A DNA stretch of 64,000 bases, taken from NCBI RefSeq assembly GCF_001639275.1, contig NZ_LWMU01000092.1:34823-98822 (forward strand). Reading direction: 5' to 3'. Below are positions 42,452 through 52,700 of this stretch, one piece after another. The first letter of the stretch is position 1. Each line of letters starts with the position of its first letter. Position numbers and translations under genes: made by a program. Below the pieces are notes generated by a model. The model saw nothing but the letters and a program-made list of their open reading frames with translations, was not told the origin of the DNA and did not search any database. Source of the stretch: Methanobrevibacter oralis. GTDB taxonomy: Archaea; Methanobacteriota; Methanobacteria; Methanobacteriales; Methanobacteriaceae.

Positions 42452-42557
42452 ATTTTGTGTTTTTAGATTTTTTAGCACTTTTGTTGATAAAAACTTTACC
42501 ATCAGGATTAGCAGGATAAGGATTTTTATCAGATGTTGATTTTTTATTATCAGCCAA
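42450..42557 (-). CDS. Small Lys/Asn-rich protein (35 aa), minus strand
   Basis: MADNKKSTSDKNPYPANPDG to KSKNTK with a TTG start 7 bases after a perfect AGGAGGTGA. The strong ribosome binding site is the main argument for a real gene. It is the only minus-strand gene inside the late region, and its product would be basic and unstructured. Confidence 0.5.
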   Translation of the reverse strand: MADNKKSTSDKNPYPANPDGKVFINKSAKKSKNTK

Positions 42558-42696
42558 AATTATCACCTCCTTTTTTTTATTATATTGTTTTTAATAATTT
42601 ATTTTCATTTCGCTACTTTAAATTCCACCTGGAAGTATTGTGGTTAAACTGCTACCTCTAAAAAAAATATGAATAAAATAAAAAATATATCATTTT

Positions 42697-42769
42697 GTGG
42701 GATAAAAAAAAGATTATTGCTACTTTTTCATTTTAAAAGAATAGGGTTTAAATCCCTAGTCCCACTCCA
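42697..42769 (+). other. tRNA-like fold with encoded CCA
   Basis: GTGGGAT (42697-42703) pairs with GTCCCAC (42759-42765) as a 7-bp acceptor stem, followed by T and CCA. A 5-bp T-stem TAGGG/CCCTA with the 7-base loop TTTAAAT sits exactly where expected, and CTTTT/AAAAG can form an anticodon-arm-like stem. The D arm is not recognisable and U33 and C56 are missing, so it is unlikely to work as a tRNA. It lies just before the protease gene and partly in its possible N-terminal extension. Confidence 0.4.
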
Positions 42770-42812
42770 AAAAAAAACTAAAAAACTTTTTAAAAAGGAT
42801 AGTGATTTAAAA

Positions 42813-43865
42813 ATGCCAATACCAATAAGGAAACAATTTACATTGTATGCACCATCCGTAAAAAAAGAATATGAATTAAACGAAGATGGAACACTTACCA
42901 TTGAAGGGGTAGCTTCAACTACTAATAAAGACCTAACTGGTGATGTTGTACTTCCAGAAGCAATTAATTCTATGAAAAAGCAATTACTATCTACTAGTAA
43001 AAATCTCCATGGAGACCATAGGTATGATTTATTCAAAGGAATCATTGGAGCAATAACAGAAGTAATGGATAGTGATGAAAATGCTTTAAAAATTAAAGCA
43101 ATTATCCGTTCCAAATTTGCAGCAGAGATTAAAGAAATGTTAGACATTGGAATTAATCTAGGTCTTAGTATTGGAGGAGCTATTCAAGACTACACTATTA
43201 CAAAAGATGGGTGGGAAATAAAAGACATATCTCTTTTAGAAATCAGTTTAACTGGTATGCCTGCTAATTGGGATACATTTGGAACAGTTACTACTAGTAA
43301 AGGAATTGTTAAAGCTAAATGTTTAAATGGTGCATGCCATGTTATTCGAAAAAATAATATAAACAGTGATAATATGCAAAGTAATATAACAAAAACAGAA
43401 AATAATTCTGAAAATACCCTCACTAAAGAGGATGTAGTAGATTTATTTAATGAGTTAATGAGTGATAAACAAGCAGAAATTACTCGTGAAACTGTAGATC
43501 AAGTAAGTAAGGAATTAGAAAGTATTGTGAAAGAACAAGTGGACAAATTAAAAGAAGAATTAAACAAATCCACTAATGAAGAAGACGAAGAAGTGGATAA
43601 TAAAGATGATGAAGATAATAATGGTTTAAAATCATTAATTGACACTGCTGTTAAATCAGCTATAAAAGGTTCTATGGATTCTCTTTTTAAAGATTTAAAA
43701 GAAAATCGTGAACCCGAATTCAAGGTTGATAAATCAATCAATACTGAAGAGACTGGAAGTAATGAATTGAATGAGGATAAGGAAGGTTTAACTAGTAAAC
43801 AAATTGCTGAAAACCTTTTTAAAAATCAATCTCAGGATGAGTATATTAGATCATTATTAGAATAA
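42813..43865 (+). CDS. Prohead protease with C-terminal scaffold-like region
   Basis: The N-terminal half is an HK97-type prohead protease: GTLTIEGVASTTNKDLTGDVVL, HGDHRYDLFKGIIG (His), INLGLSIGG (Ser) and LLEISLTGMPANWDT. The C-terminal 150 residues are acidic and coiled, as expected of an attached scaffold, which the protease would remove after capsid assembly. The frame extends up to an ATG at 42669, but that stretch is low-complexity and contains the tRNA-like fold. I prefer 42813. Confidence 0.85.
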   Translation: MPIPIRKQFTLYAPSVKKEYELNEDGTLTIEGVASTTNKDLTGDVVLPEAINSMKKQLLSTSKNLHGDHRYDLFKGIIGAITEVMDSDENALKIKAIIRSKFAAEIKEMLDIGINLGLSIGGAIQDYTITKDGWEIKDISLLEISLTGMPANWDTFGTVTTSKGIVKAKCLNGACHVIRKNNINSDNMQSNITKTENNSENTLTKEDVVDLFNELMSDKQAEITRETVDQVSKELESIVKEQVDKLKEELNKSTNEEDEEVDNKDDEDNNGLKSLIDTAVKSAIKGSMDSLFKDLKENREPEFKVDKSINTEETGSNELNEDKEGLTSKQIAENLFKNQSQDEYIRSLLE

Positions 43866-43891
43866 ATTAATTTTTTTTTGGTGAAATTTTT

Positions 43892-44914
43892 ATGACAACT
43901 ATAAACGATTTAGAAACAAAAATTGCTTCTCAAAATGAACAATTAGCTATTTTGAATAAAGCATACGCAGATTTGAAAAAAGACATGATGACTACTGGAA
44001 ATGCACCACAATCTACTCAAATTGCATATTCCTCTATTTTAAAAAGTAAAGTATTTGAAAAAGCACCTTTCTTCAGATTCTTAGAATCTAAAGGACAAGT
44101 TGATGATACATTTGCTTCTACTTATGCAGGTTTTTACAAAGAAACTGATAATAGTGCGGCTTCTTGGATTGAGGAAAATGAGGATATTCCTGCAGCTACT
44201 GCTTCTAATTATGATGAAGATGTAGATAAAATGAAAACATTGATTCATCCTATTGATGTTTCTTTGATGGCTCAAATGGGTAATAATGCTATTAATATTC
44301 TTGCAAGAGAAATAGATAAAGGATTCATTAAAGTAACTAATCAATTAGACAGTACTCTTTTACAAGGTACTGGAACTAGTTCTTCTAAAGATTTTAAAGG
44401 ATTCACTAAACAAGTAACTACTAATGTTACTGATTTAGCAGGTGGAGCTATATCTGAAGATGCTATTGATGATATGTTAACTAAAATCATTGATGGTAAT
44501 GGTGGAACTGTTGATTGTTTAGTTACTACTAATGCTGTTGCTAAACAATTAAAGAAACTTGTAGCTCCATACAGAAGATTCAATGATAAATTGGATATTG
44601 GATTAGGACATCGTGTTGTTTCTTATGAAGCTCCTAATGGTGCTGAAATCCCTATTCTTATTGATTCTAATTTAAATCAAATTAGCAATAAAGATGTAAT
44701 GTTATTTGCTGATTCTTCTACTATTGAGGTTAAACGTCTATTAGCTCCTACTTTAATGACTAATTTACCTACTAATAAATTAGGAACTAAAAATGCAGTT
44801 GTTTCATTTGCTACTGCTAACAATATTGCTGAGTTCCAAAATGGTATTATTAAAGGTATTGATGCAACTAAAGAAGTTAAATCTCCGTATTATGCTGTGA
44901 ATACTGGACCATAA
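43892..44914 (+). CDS. Major capsid protein, HK97 fold
   Basis: The 340-aa protein lies directly after the protease and has the phage HK97 capsid pattern: a helical N-terminus that is probably short or uncleaved, the E-loop/P-domain region FYKETDNSAASWIEENEDI and ILAREIDKGFIKVTNQLDST. The A-domain strands follow (TVDCLVTTNAVAKQLKKLV, EIPILIDSN, VMLFADSSTIEVKRLLAP). GGTGAAATTTTT precedes the ATG. Confidence 0.9.
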   Translation: MTTINDLETKIASQNEQLAILNKAYADLKKDMMTTGNAPQSTQIAYSSILKSKVFEKAPFFRFLESKGQVDDTFASTYAGFYKETDNSAASWIEENEDIPAATASNYDEDVDKMKTLIHPIDVSLMAQMGNNAINILAREIDKGFIKVTNQLDSTLLQGTGTSSSKDFKGFTKQVTTNVTDLAGGAISEDAIDDMLTKIIDGNGGTVDCLVTTNAVAKQLKKLVAPYRRFNDKLDIGLGHRVVSYEAPNGAEIPILIDSNLNQISNKDVMLFADSSTIEVKRLLAPTLMTNLPTNKLGTKNAVVSFATANNIAEFQNGIIKGIDATKEVKSPYYAVNTGP

Positions 44915-44978
44915 AAAATAATTTAATTTTTTTTCTTTCTTTTTAAAAATTGAAAATAAAGGAGGGTTTACTAGAAAA

Positions 44979-45440
44979 ATGACAGATGAATTAAAAGAAT
45001 CATTAAAAAAACTATTAGAATTAGAATTAGGAATCCCTCTAAACCCAAAAACAGTAAAACAATATGAACCAGATTTTAACGATGATACTTTAATTCTTGA
45101 TTATTTTCCAATTAATTCTATCACTCAATTAACTATTGATAATAAAAATATAACTGATTACAAATTAATGGAAGAAGTTGGATTAATCTATTTTAACAAG
45201 AATCGTGCTGGAAAATTATATGTTGAATACACATATTCTCTAAAAGAAGAAGAATACGATTCATTACTTAATTTAATGGTAGAATATGAAAAGGACACTA
45301 GTTTAACTAAACAAGTTTCAAGTATCACAGAAGGTAAACGCTCATTAACTTATGATACAAGCTTAAGTAAAGGAGCATTAATTCAATCATTAATCACAGA
45401 TTTAAAAAATAAATATTCATGCATTGTGAGAATGATATAA
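44979..45440 (+). CDS. Head-tail connector (adaptor) protein
   Basis: The 153-aa protein takes the position of the gp6/gp15-like adaptor that extends the portal. Its strand-rich middle (FPINSITQLTIDNKNIT, VGLIYFNKNRAGKLYVEYTY) matches the beta insertion of those proteins, and helices surround it. GGAGGG lies upstream. It is followed immediately by the stopper gene. Confidence 0.7.
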   Translation: MTDELKESLKKLLELELGIPLNPKTVKQYEPDFNDDTLILDYFPINSITQLTIDNKNITDYKLMEEVGLIYFNKNRAGKLYVEYTYSLKEEEYDSLLNLMVEYEKDTSLTKQVSSITEGKRSLTYDTSLSKGALIQSLITDLKNKYSCIVRMI

Positions 45441-45776
45441 ATGTCAATATTTTTTGCTAATGAAGAATTAAAATTATACACTTGCAATACAAGTGAATAT
45501 GATGATTATGGAAGAAAAACCACATACACTTATCGTGAAACAATACCTTGTGATATGCAACCATACACACCTAGTTCTAGTTTAAAAGAATTTGGTAAAA
45601 TATTACAAGATACAATTGAAGTATTCATTGATAAAGATGTAACTGTCTATGATACAGATAAAATAATCATCAACGATATTCGCTATGAAATTGTAGGATC
45701 TGTTGAAAAATGGAATTTTGGGCCATTAGCTCATAAAAGAATTTTACTTCAAAAATATCGTAAAGGAGAACATTAA
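45441..45776 (+). CDS. Head closure/stopper protein
   Basis: The 111-aa protein is a small beta barrel, ELKLYTCNTSEYDDYGRKTTYTYR to YEIVGSVEKWNFGPLAHKRILLQK, as in SPP1 gp16/HK97 head-closure proteins. It lies 0 bases after the adaptor gene and 4 before the gp10-like gene, the standard order. Confidence 0.72.
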   Translation: MSIFFANEELKLYTCNTSEYDDYGRKTTYTYRETIPCDMQPYTPSSSLKEFGKILQDTIEVFIDKDVTVYDTDKIIINDIRYEIVGSVEKWNFGPLAHKRILLQKYRKGEH

Positions 45777-45780
45777 AAAA

Positions 45781-46263
45781 ATGGCTAGTAGTTTTAGTAT
45801 GGATATTAAGTTTAATGATTCTTATTATAAAAAATTAGGTTTAAATAATGAATATGAAAATATTTTAAGTGATTCTGTTGATCATGCTTTACACGATGCA
45901 GATACTATTATTAAACGAGAAGTTCCAAGACCTGGTCATGGTAGAGGAAAATATTATGAACCTACTGGTAATTTACAAAGAAGTTTTCGTAAAGTGAAAA
46001 CTGGTAAACTTAGTGGTATTTTAAGAACTAATGTTTATTATTGGGTTTATGTGGAGTATGGTACTCCTGCACACAAGATTAAAGCAAGAAAAGGCAAAAT
46101 ATTGGTTTTTGAAGGACATGATGGGAAACTAGTTTACACTAAAGAAGTAAGTATTCCAGCCAGGCCTGCTAATCCTTTTGTAAGACGTACTGCTAAAAAA
46201 GTTAAACCATTATTTTTGAAATATGTTAAGGAAGCATTTCAAAGAAATGGTATTACAAAATAA
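45781..46263 (+). CDS. HK97 gp10-like neck/tail completion protein
   Basis: The 160-aa protein shows the HK97-gp10 pattern: ALHDADTIIKREVP near the start, PTGNLQRSFR, VYYWVYVEYGTPAHKI and PARPANPFVRRTAKKVKPL. It belongs to the connector between head and tail. AAGGAGAAC precedes the ATG. Confidence 0.82.
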   Translation: MASSFSMDIKFNDSYYKKLGLNNEYENILSDSVDHALHDADTIIKREVPRPGHGRGKYYEPTGNLQRSFRKVKTGKLSGILRTNVYYWVYVEYGTPAHKIKARKGKILVFEGHDGKLVYTKEVSIPARPANPFVRRTAKKVKPLFLKYVKEAFQRNGITK

Positions 46264-46298
46264 ATGAATAAGAAAAAAAATGTTTGTGGAGGTTATTT

Positions 46299-46910
46299 TT
46301 GCATGTTTTAGAAAAAAGTTTTTTAGATTTGCTAAGAGGTAATATAAGTATTGTGCCAGATGCGGATGTTTATATTGGTAATAGGTTTTCGCCAGATGAT
46401 AAAACTCCTGCAGTTATAATTGATTTAGTTGATGAAACTTTTATTAGAAAACATTATATTACATTAGAAGGTGTCCAGTATCTTCGTAAGCTTTATGATG
46501 TAGATATATGGATTAATATCTATGCAAATAATGAAGAAGACAGACAATCTATTATAGAGGATGTGACTAATCGCATTCTTCAAGCTGAAACTAATCATTA
46601 TACAACATGTGCAAATTATAATAAAACCTCATGTAGTGAAACTGGAAACACATGTGAAGCGTTAACTTCAACTAGTGGAAGAGCTAATAAAAAACAATGT
46701 CCCGATCTAAATATTTACAAATCTTTTTTTAAACAAAATCATATTCAAAAACAAACATTTAAAATCATAGGAGTAACTAATCTTGATGATTTAAATGTTA
46801 CAGGACCTGTTTTAAGAACTATTTTTAAACTTAATATGGAATATTATTCGTATTACCCTATTGGAGGAAGAACATTTAACTCTATAAGTATTGATGGAGA
46901 TTTAATATGA
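46299..46910 (+). CDS. Tail terminator-like protein with Cys-rich insert (203 aa)
   Basis: From the TTG at 46299 (GGAGG 6 bases upstream). The N-terminal half (GNRFSPDDKTPAVIIDLVDE, YDVDIWINIYANNEEDRQSI) fits tail terminator/completion proteins that cap the tube. A segment with Cys at TTCANYNKTSCSETGNTC and KKQC is inserted near residue 110 and may bind zinc; I do not know this insert from relatives. It ends with strands near VTGPVLRTIFKLNMEYY. Confidence 0.62.
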   Translation: MHVLEKSFLDLLRGNISIVPDADVYIGNRFSPDDKTPAVIIDLVDETFIRKHYITLEGVQYLRKLYDVDIWINIYANNEEDRQSIIEDVTNRILQAETNHYTTCANYNKTSCSETGNTCEALTSTSGRANKKQCPDLNIYKSFFKQNHIQKQTFKIIGVTNLDDLNVTGPVLRTIFKLNMEYYSYYPIGGRTFNSISIDGDLI

Positions 46911-47155
46911 CAAAGAAAAATGAAAATAAAAAAACAACTACTGCAAATAAAAATAATAAAATGATGAGTCTTTATGAAGCAGTACAAGAAAATAAAACAG
47001 AAAACTTCATTATAATTGGAGCATTAACAAAAGCAGGTTTGATTAACCAGTACATTCATGAAAAAGAAGTGTATTTATCAAAAACAGAAGAAATCAAACC
47101 AACAATAACTGACACGGAATTAAATAAAATAATTAAAAATTATACAGGAGAATGA
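46907..47155 (+). CDS. Small hypothetical tail-region protein (82 aa)
   Basis: A Lys/Asn/Thr-rich flexible N-terminus, then MSLYEAVQENKTENFIIIGAL and a helical end. It overlaps the terminator gene (ATGA) and ends just before the sheath. Short proteins here are common in contractile-tailed phages. No family recognised. Confidence 0.5.
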   Translation: MTKKNENKKTTTANKNNKMMSLYEAVQENKTENFIIIGALTKAGLINQYIHEKEVYLSKTEEIKPTITDTELNKIIKNYTGE

Positions 47156-47160
47156 AAACT

Positions 47161-48294
47161 ATGGCGATTACACAAACACCAGGAACCACATATTCTGAAG
47201 TAGATACAGACCCACAAGCAAATGGAACTGGAGCAGAAATCCCAATATTTATTGGAATCTCAGGAAACAATAATCCAACACCAGGAGTTCAAAAATTTAA
47301 AAAGTATGAGGATGCACGTAAAACTGTATCAGAACATGGTATAGGAACAGATGTTTCAACTAATCCATTATTAGCTGCTCTTAAAGATTTCTTTGAAGAA
47401 GCTAAAAAAGTTAATTCTGATGATATTGGAATTCCATATGTATATGTCATTGATTTAGGAGCTCGTGGTAGTGAAGCAACAATCTCATCTGCACCATGGG
47501 TAAATGCTATGAAATTAGCTAAAACAGTACAAAATGCAACTATGGAAATTTATGTTGGTTTCAAATCAACAGATACTGCAGCAGATTATCTTGGAATCAT
47601 GGCTTCAGCAAATCAAAAAATAGAGGAATATGTTAAAATGTGCCAACCAAGAATAGCATATTTCACCGTAGAGAAAGCAACTGACACAGAATTAAAAGAA
47701 CTTACTAAAAATTCTAACTCAAATTATATTCAAAACAGTAGAGTTGCTTTAATTGAACCGGGACCATTTGGAAAAATTTTAGCAAGAATTGCAACTACAA
47801 GATATTCTGAAGAACCGGGACACTATAAATTTAGAAGTGTTAAAGCTGGAGAATTCACTGAAAGATCTAAAGAAGAGGAATTAGAATTACAAAATAGTGG
47901 AATAATCTTTGGAAGAGATGAAAAGGCAGGTGCAGATATTTATCCTAAAATTTGTCTTGGAACTTCCACTGCTTTTGCAGAGGATCCGGATTCAAGACCA
48001 AAAGATGCGTTATTACATGCAAGAAGAAATGTTGACCAGTTAATTCGTGATGCATATGTTACATTATATCCTCAATTAAAGCGTAACGAAACTGAAGGAT
48101 ATTTATCTTATTCACAAGCAGATGTGGATACTTTAATCAGTAATAAAAAAGATGCTGGAGAAATGAAAGAAGGTACATATTTAGATGTTGCAGAATCAGA
48201 CATTGACCCATACGACCTGAAAATTACTGGAGAAGCAGTACCTATTAATGCAACTTATAGTATTGGTATTAACATGTATCTTGGAGATGTATAA
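47161..48294 (+). CDS. Contractile tail sheath protein
   Basis: The 377-aa protein opens ITQTPGTTYSEVDTDPQ and IPIFIGISGNNNPT, the sheath N-terminal strand arrangement. It has a central domain and a C-terminal core (YVTLYPQLKRNETEGYLSYS, PYDLKITGEAVPINATYSIGI) that makes the inter-subunit handshake. Its place before the tube and the presence of gp25 and gpJ genes downstream support a contractile tail. Start 47161 is chosen since AGGAG lies 10 bases upstream; the ATG at 47152 overlaps that site. Confidence 0.82.
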   Translation: MAITQTPGTTYSEVDTDPQANGTGAEIPIFIGISGNNNPTPGVQKFKKYEDARKTVSEHGIGTDVSTNPLLAALKDFFEEAKKVNSDDIGIPYVYVIDLGARGSEATISSAPWVNAMKLAKTVQNATMEIYVGFKSTDTAADYLGIMASANQKIEEYVKMCQPRIAYFTVEKATDTELKELTKNSNSNYIQNSRVALIEPGPFGKILARIATTRYSEEPGHYKFRSVKAGEFTERSKEEELELQNSGIIFGRDEKAGADIYPKICLGTSTAFAEDPDSRPKDALLHARRNVDQLIRDAYVTLYPQLKRNETEGYLSYSQADVDTLISNKKDAGEMKEGTYLDVAESDIDPYDLKITGEAVPINATYSIGINMYLGDV

Positions 48295-48331
48295 GAAAAA
48301 ATATTAGAAAAATAAGGAGTTGAATGATAAT

Positions 48332-48739
48332 ATGACAATAACAATAGACCCAGCAGATAACAGTCATTACATGGCTGAAATGAGACTTGACTCTGAAGTA
48401 CTTGTTTCAAATGAATTTAATGTAGATCTTGGAGAAGATGGTGGTGATCCGAAAACAGTAACTAACAGTATGGATCCAGTACGTTACGGGAGCAGTAAAA
48501 ATACTGTAAGTTGGGGTGCTAGTGATGTGGATCCAGAATATTATAAAATGTTAATTGAGTATAAACTTAAGAAAAAATTATTCCCCGTAGATGTTTTTGA
48601 TTTTGGACCTGATGGTGATTATACTCATACTGGAACTTTAAAACATGCTAAAATTACTGAAGTTAATAAAACATTTGGTGATGATGGTTTAAGTATTGAA
48701 ATATCTGGTGTTGCTTTAGGTTTTGACATGCCTAAATAA
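48332..48739 (+). CDS. Tail tube protein
   Basis: The 135-aa protein directly follows the sheath and is a compact beta protein, EVLVSNEFNVDLGEDG, NTVSWGASDVDPEYYKMLIEY, ITEVNKTFGDDGLSIEISGVALGF, typical of XkdM/gp19-like tubes that form the inner tail tube. AAGGAGTTGA lies upstream of the ATG. Confidence 0.8.
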   Translation: MTITIDPADNSHYMAEMRLDSEVLVSNEFNVDLGEDGGDPKTVTNSMDPVRYGSSKNTVSWGASDVDPEYYKMLIEYKLKKKLFPVDVFDFGPDGDYTHTGTLKHAKITEVNKTFGDDGLSIEISGVALGFDMPK

Positions 48740-48775
48740 ATCCCAAGATATTTATTTTTTTTCGGAGGTTTACAA

Positions 48776-49510
48776 ATGGACACAAAACATTTAGATAAAC
48801 ATAATCTAAAAAATAGATTTCCACAAGAATGTGAATTATTACCTTTTGAATATTTAACAGAAAACGAAAAAAAACTAGCTAATAAATGTATAAATCAAGA
48901 AACATTAACTGATGAAGAAATAATTCAATTAAAAAAATTATTAGCAGATTACCGTCCATTTTTCAACAGATACAATACTAACAATATTGAAGAAAATATT
49001 GACACTAATATAAAAGTTATTAACACTTCACGTGAATTATTACGATTATTAGATGATCCAGACCGTTACAGGTTTGACATGCATTACAAAATAAAAGGAC
49101 AATTATTCCGTTTAAAACTACGAATGAAACCATTATCAGATAAAGATTACATAGAATTATTAGATGCTCAAACAAGAGTATTCCGTGATTTAACTAAATC
49201 AGAAAAAGTAATTTACACTAAAGCAGCTAACAATATACCCTTATCTCCTGAAGAAGAAAAAATGCAACAACATATTCAAGATAAAATAGTTGAAAAACTT
49301 GGAGACGTTGATAAAAACAATGATATGATTACTCATTTTTTAATTAACCATGTTGAATTAGTAGGAGATGAAAATTTAGATAAAAACGAACGTGAAACTT
49401 TTTGGAAAAACATAGACCTTGGAACACGTGTTCTTATTTATCATAAATGTAAAGAAATTGCTAAAATAGATGAGGAGTTGGAAGTTGATTTATTTCCAGC
49501 TATTAGATAA
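48776..49510 (+). CDS. Tail assembly chaperone-like protein
   Basis: The 244-aa protein lies between the tube and tape measure, the place of tail chaperones. It is helical, with RELLRLLDDPDRYRFDMHYK, a strand segment (FRLKLRMKPLSDKDYIELLD) as in XkdN-like proteins, and an acidic end. The next gene overlaps its 3' end in the +1 frame, as two-part tail chaperones do. Confidence 0.68.
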   Translation: MDTKHLDKHNLKNRFPQECELLPFEYLTENEKKLANKCINQETLTDEEIIQLKKLLADYRPFFNRYNTNNIEENIDTNIKVINTSRELLRLLDDPDRYRFDMHYKIKGQLFRLKLRMKPLSDKDYIELLDAQTRVFRDLTKSEKVIYTKAANNIPLSPEEEKMQQHIQDKIVEKLGDVDKNNDMITHFLINHVELVGDENLDKNERETFWKNIDLGTRVLIYHKCKEIAKIDEELEVDLFPAIR

Positions 49511-49703
49511 TTTTGTTGGAGAAGTTTACTTTAGAGTAAGTAAACATTTACATATTCCTATTTCAGAAGTTATTCGCGGTTTTTATAAACATGATTGGGA
49601 TATAATAATGCTAATGAGAAGGTATGGTGAAGAAATCAAAATCGAACAAAAAAATATTAAAAAAATGAAAGAACAAGCACGAAAAAATAAGCTTAAAAAA
49701 TAA
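49485..49703 (+). CDS. Second tail assembly chaperone-like protein (72 aa)
   Basis: IYFQLLDNFVGEVYFRVSKHL to RKNKLKK, a short basic protein ending just before the tape measure. It may start at the TTG at 49485, 7 bases after GAGGAG, inside the preceding gene, or at the ATG at 49470. It lies in the +1 frame relative to its neighbour. Reinitiation explains it; a programmed +1 shift giving an extended chaperone is possible but no clear slippery site is seen. Confidence 0.6.
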   Translation: MIYFQLLDNFVGEVYFRVSKHLHIPISEVIRGFYKHDWDIIMLMRRYGEEIKIEQKNIKKMKEQARKNKLKK

Positions 49704-49723
49704 TAAAAGAATGAGGAGATAAG

Positions 49724-52700
49724 ATGCCATCGTCAACAGAAGAAATTTTACTCACATTAGGAGCAAGAGATAATGCTTCTGATGTTGCAGGTAAAATTGA
49801 TAGTAATTTTAAAGGAATGGCTAGTAGTGTTTCATCAGCGTTATCTAATATTAATTCTAGTATGATGAATCTAGGTCAAGTTTCAGATAATGTTATGCAA
49901 GGATTAAGTGGTAAATCTGCTTTAGATAATATTTTTGGAACTTCATCAAAAGCAGAAACGAATAAAGTTTTACTTAATAACATGACTGAAACTAAAAAAG
50001 GTGCTGAAGATTTATATAATACAGTAGATAAAGTAACTGATTCTAGTCTTACTAGTATGCAAGAATTAATTCCTGCAATGAAAGCATTTAAATCTGCTAC
50101 TGGAGCGTCAGATAAAGAAATGATTAACATTACTGATGACATGGCAAATTTTGGTGCAGCTGTATTAGCACAAACAGGCTCTACTGACTTAGCCCAAGGA
50201 GCTATGATGGATTTAAGTAAAGGTATTGGTGGAGCTTTTGCAGCATTAGATCAATATGGTATTACAGAAGAATCGCTCAAAAGAACTGGTTATTGGAATG
50301 GTGATGAAAAAGATGTTGAAGGTTTTATGAAAGCTGTTTCAGATGTAACTGGTTCGACTGAAGAGTTAATGGAAACTAATCAGGGTCTTGATGCATTAAT
50401 TGGAAAATCATTTAGTCGTGCAGGTAAAAAGATGGGTAATGAATTTTTACCTGTACTTAAAGACATTAAAAAAGGATTCCTTGATTTAGATGATGAATTA
50501 GGTGGGAATCTTACTGCATCCATGCTTGCTGCAAGTGGTGGGATAGAAATAATGAATCAAGGTTTTTGGAATATTTCTACATCAGTTAATGGTATTAAAG
50601 ATTTAGCTAATGCACTTGGTTCTGTTAAAGATGGAGCAAAATCTGCATGGGGTATGTTAAATAATCTTAATAAAGCTACTGAAACTACTTCAAAAGTATC
50701 TGAAGGGATTCAAATTGTAGGAGATACAACTGATATTAGTGGGGAATTATTCAAAACTCAACAAGTTACTCCTGAGATAAGTGCAGCAGCAGCTCATGCA
50801 GGAGCAGGATTTGGTTATTCTGGTACTAGTACTTTAGATGAGATAGAGAAATATGCTGGAACTCAAAAAAATATTGAACCTGACGCATTAAAGTTTTTAG
50901 ATGATGCTAAAATTTCTAATCAAAAGGTTAATAATGCTAAATTAGATTATATTAAAGATTATGAATCTATGCTTAGTAAAACAAATGAGGCGAGTAAAAG
51001 TTTAGATGCTGCTGATGATATTGGTGATGCTGTTGAAGATGTTGCGAAAGTTGGTACATCTGTTAGTGCTGCAGGTCCAGAAATGGCGGCAGCATCTGCA
51101 GGTACTGAAGCTGCAGCAGGAGCTACAAGTTTATCAGCTGCTTTTACTTCAATGATTGTTCCTTTATTAGCAATTTCTGCCGTGATTATAATTATGATTC
51201 CGATTGTTGCAGTGATTGCTGCTGAAGCAATGTTTTTCTTGAAATTGATGGGAGAATTTATGGAGGCAATGAAATTTGAGGACATTAATTTAGATGGTGC
51301 TGTTAATGGTATTAAGTCTATTGCTGAAGCTTTAGCTTGGGTTGGAGTTGCCATGGCTTCAATGACATTCAGTTCAATTATGACTGGTTTAGCAGTAATG
51401 ACTGGGGGTTTTTTAGGTATAACTGGTCCGTTATCTATTGCTAAAGATGCATTATTAGATGCTTCTAATTTATTAAGTGAGTTAAGCACTGTTACAATTG
51501 ATCCAAGCATTCCTACCAATCTTAAAAATATTAGTGATAGTTTAATGGCAGTATCATCTGCTATGGGTGCTTTAACATGGACTAATATCACAACTGGTTT
51601 TAGTAATTGGATTTCAGGAGCACTTGGATTTAGTAGTGTTACTGAAGGTTTAGATCAAGCAAAAAATGATATTATTAAATCCTCTCAAAAGTTACAAGAA
51701 TTTTCTAGTTTAACTCCTTTAGATGAAAGTGTTGCTAAAAATATTCAAAATGTTTGTGATAGTCTTGCAAGTGTGGGTGATGCTATGTCTGCTTTACGTA
51801 GCATTCGTGATGGTCAAAATTGGGATGATATTTTTGGACAATTAATGGAAGGATTATTTAGAAGTAAAGGAGTAGATATTCAAACTGCACTAACTAATGT
51901 TAAACAAGATATTATTGATGCAAGTGTTGCTTTATCACAATTCACTGGTTTAACTGAAATTCCTAAAGATGTAAGTACTAAAATTAAAAGTACTTCTGAT
52001 ACATTAACAAGTGTTGCTGATGCAATGAAATCATTAAGAAGTTTACGTGATGATGTTAATTGGGATGATTGGGTTGGAGGTTTGTTTGGTGGTCAAAATA
52101 TTAGTCAATCATTATCTCAAATTGTAACAGATATTAGAACTGCTGCAACTTATTTGTCAGGATTATCTAATATTGCAGATATAAGTAAAGATACGACGGG
52201 TAAAGTTAAAATGGTGTCTACTGCTTTAGGAAGTGTTTCTGAAGCAGTTAAGTCAATGATGAATCTTCCTTCAATGGAAGGATTTGATAGTTCTATTATT
52301 TCAACTGCAGTAACTAATGTTAGAACTTCTGCAGAACAATTAGCTAAACTTAGTGAAGTAACATTAGATGAGGGGGCTACTGGAATTTTAGGCACTATAA
52401 ATTCAGCTATTACTAGTTTGAAAGATACTTTAACTAATTTTTCAGGGGGTTTTTCTGCTCCAGCAACTAGTATTGGTGCAAGTATTGTTGGAGGAATTAA
52501 ATCAGGATTATCTCCATTAACAGGAACTGTTACATCTTCTGTTAGTACTGCTACTAGTTCAGCAGCAAGTGCTGGTTGGACTGGAGGAGTAAGTATTGGA
52601 ACTTCAACAACAAATGGTTTTAAATCAACGTTAAATCTTCATACAGTAATGTCTACTGAGATGGGTTATGTTAAAACCGCAGTGGATAATGGAATAACTG

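Noticed and set aside
49470..49510. Programmed frameshift between the two tail chaperone genes
   Set aside because: The overlap is in the +1 frame with no clear slippery heptamer, and a TTG with a good ribosome binding site explains the second gene.
50959..51591. 210-codon minus-strand frame in the tape measure gene
   Set aside because: Shadow of the repetitive Ala/Ser-rich tape measure sequence; no ribosome binding site and no domain.
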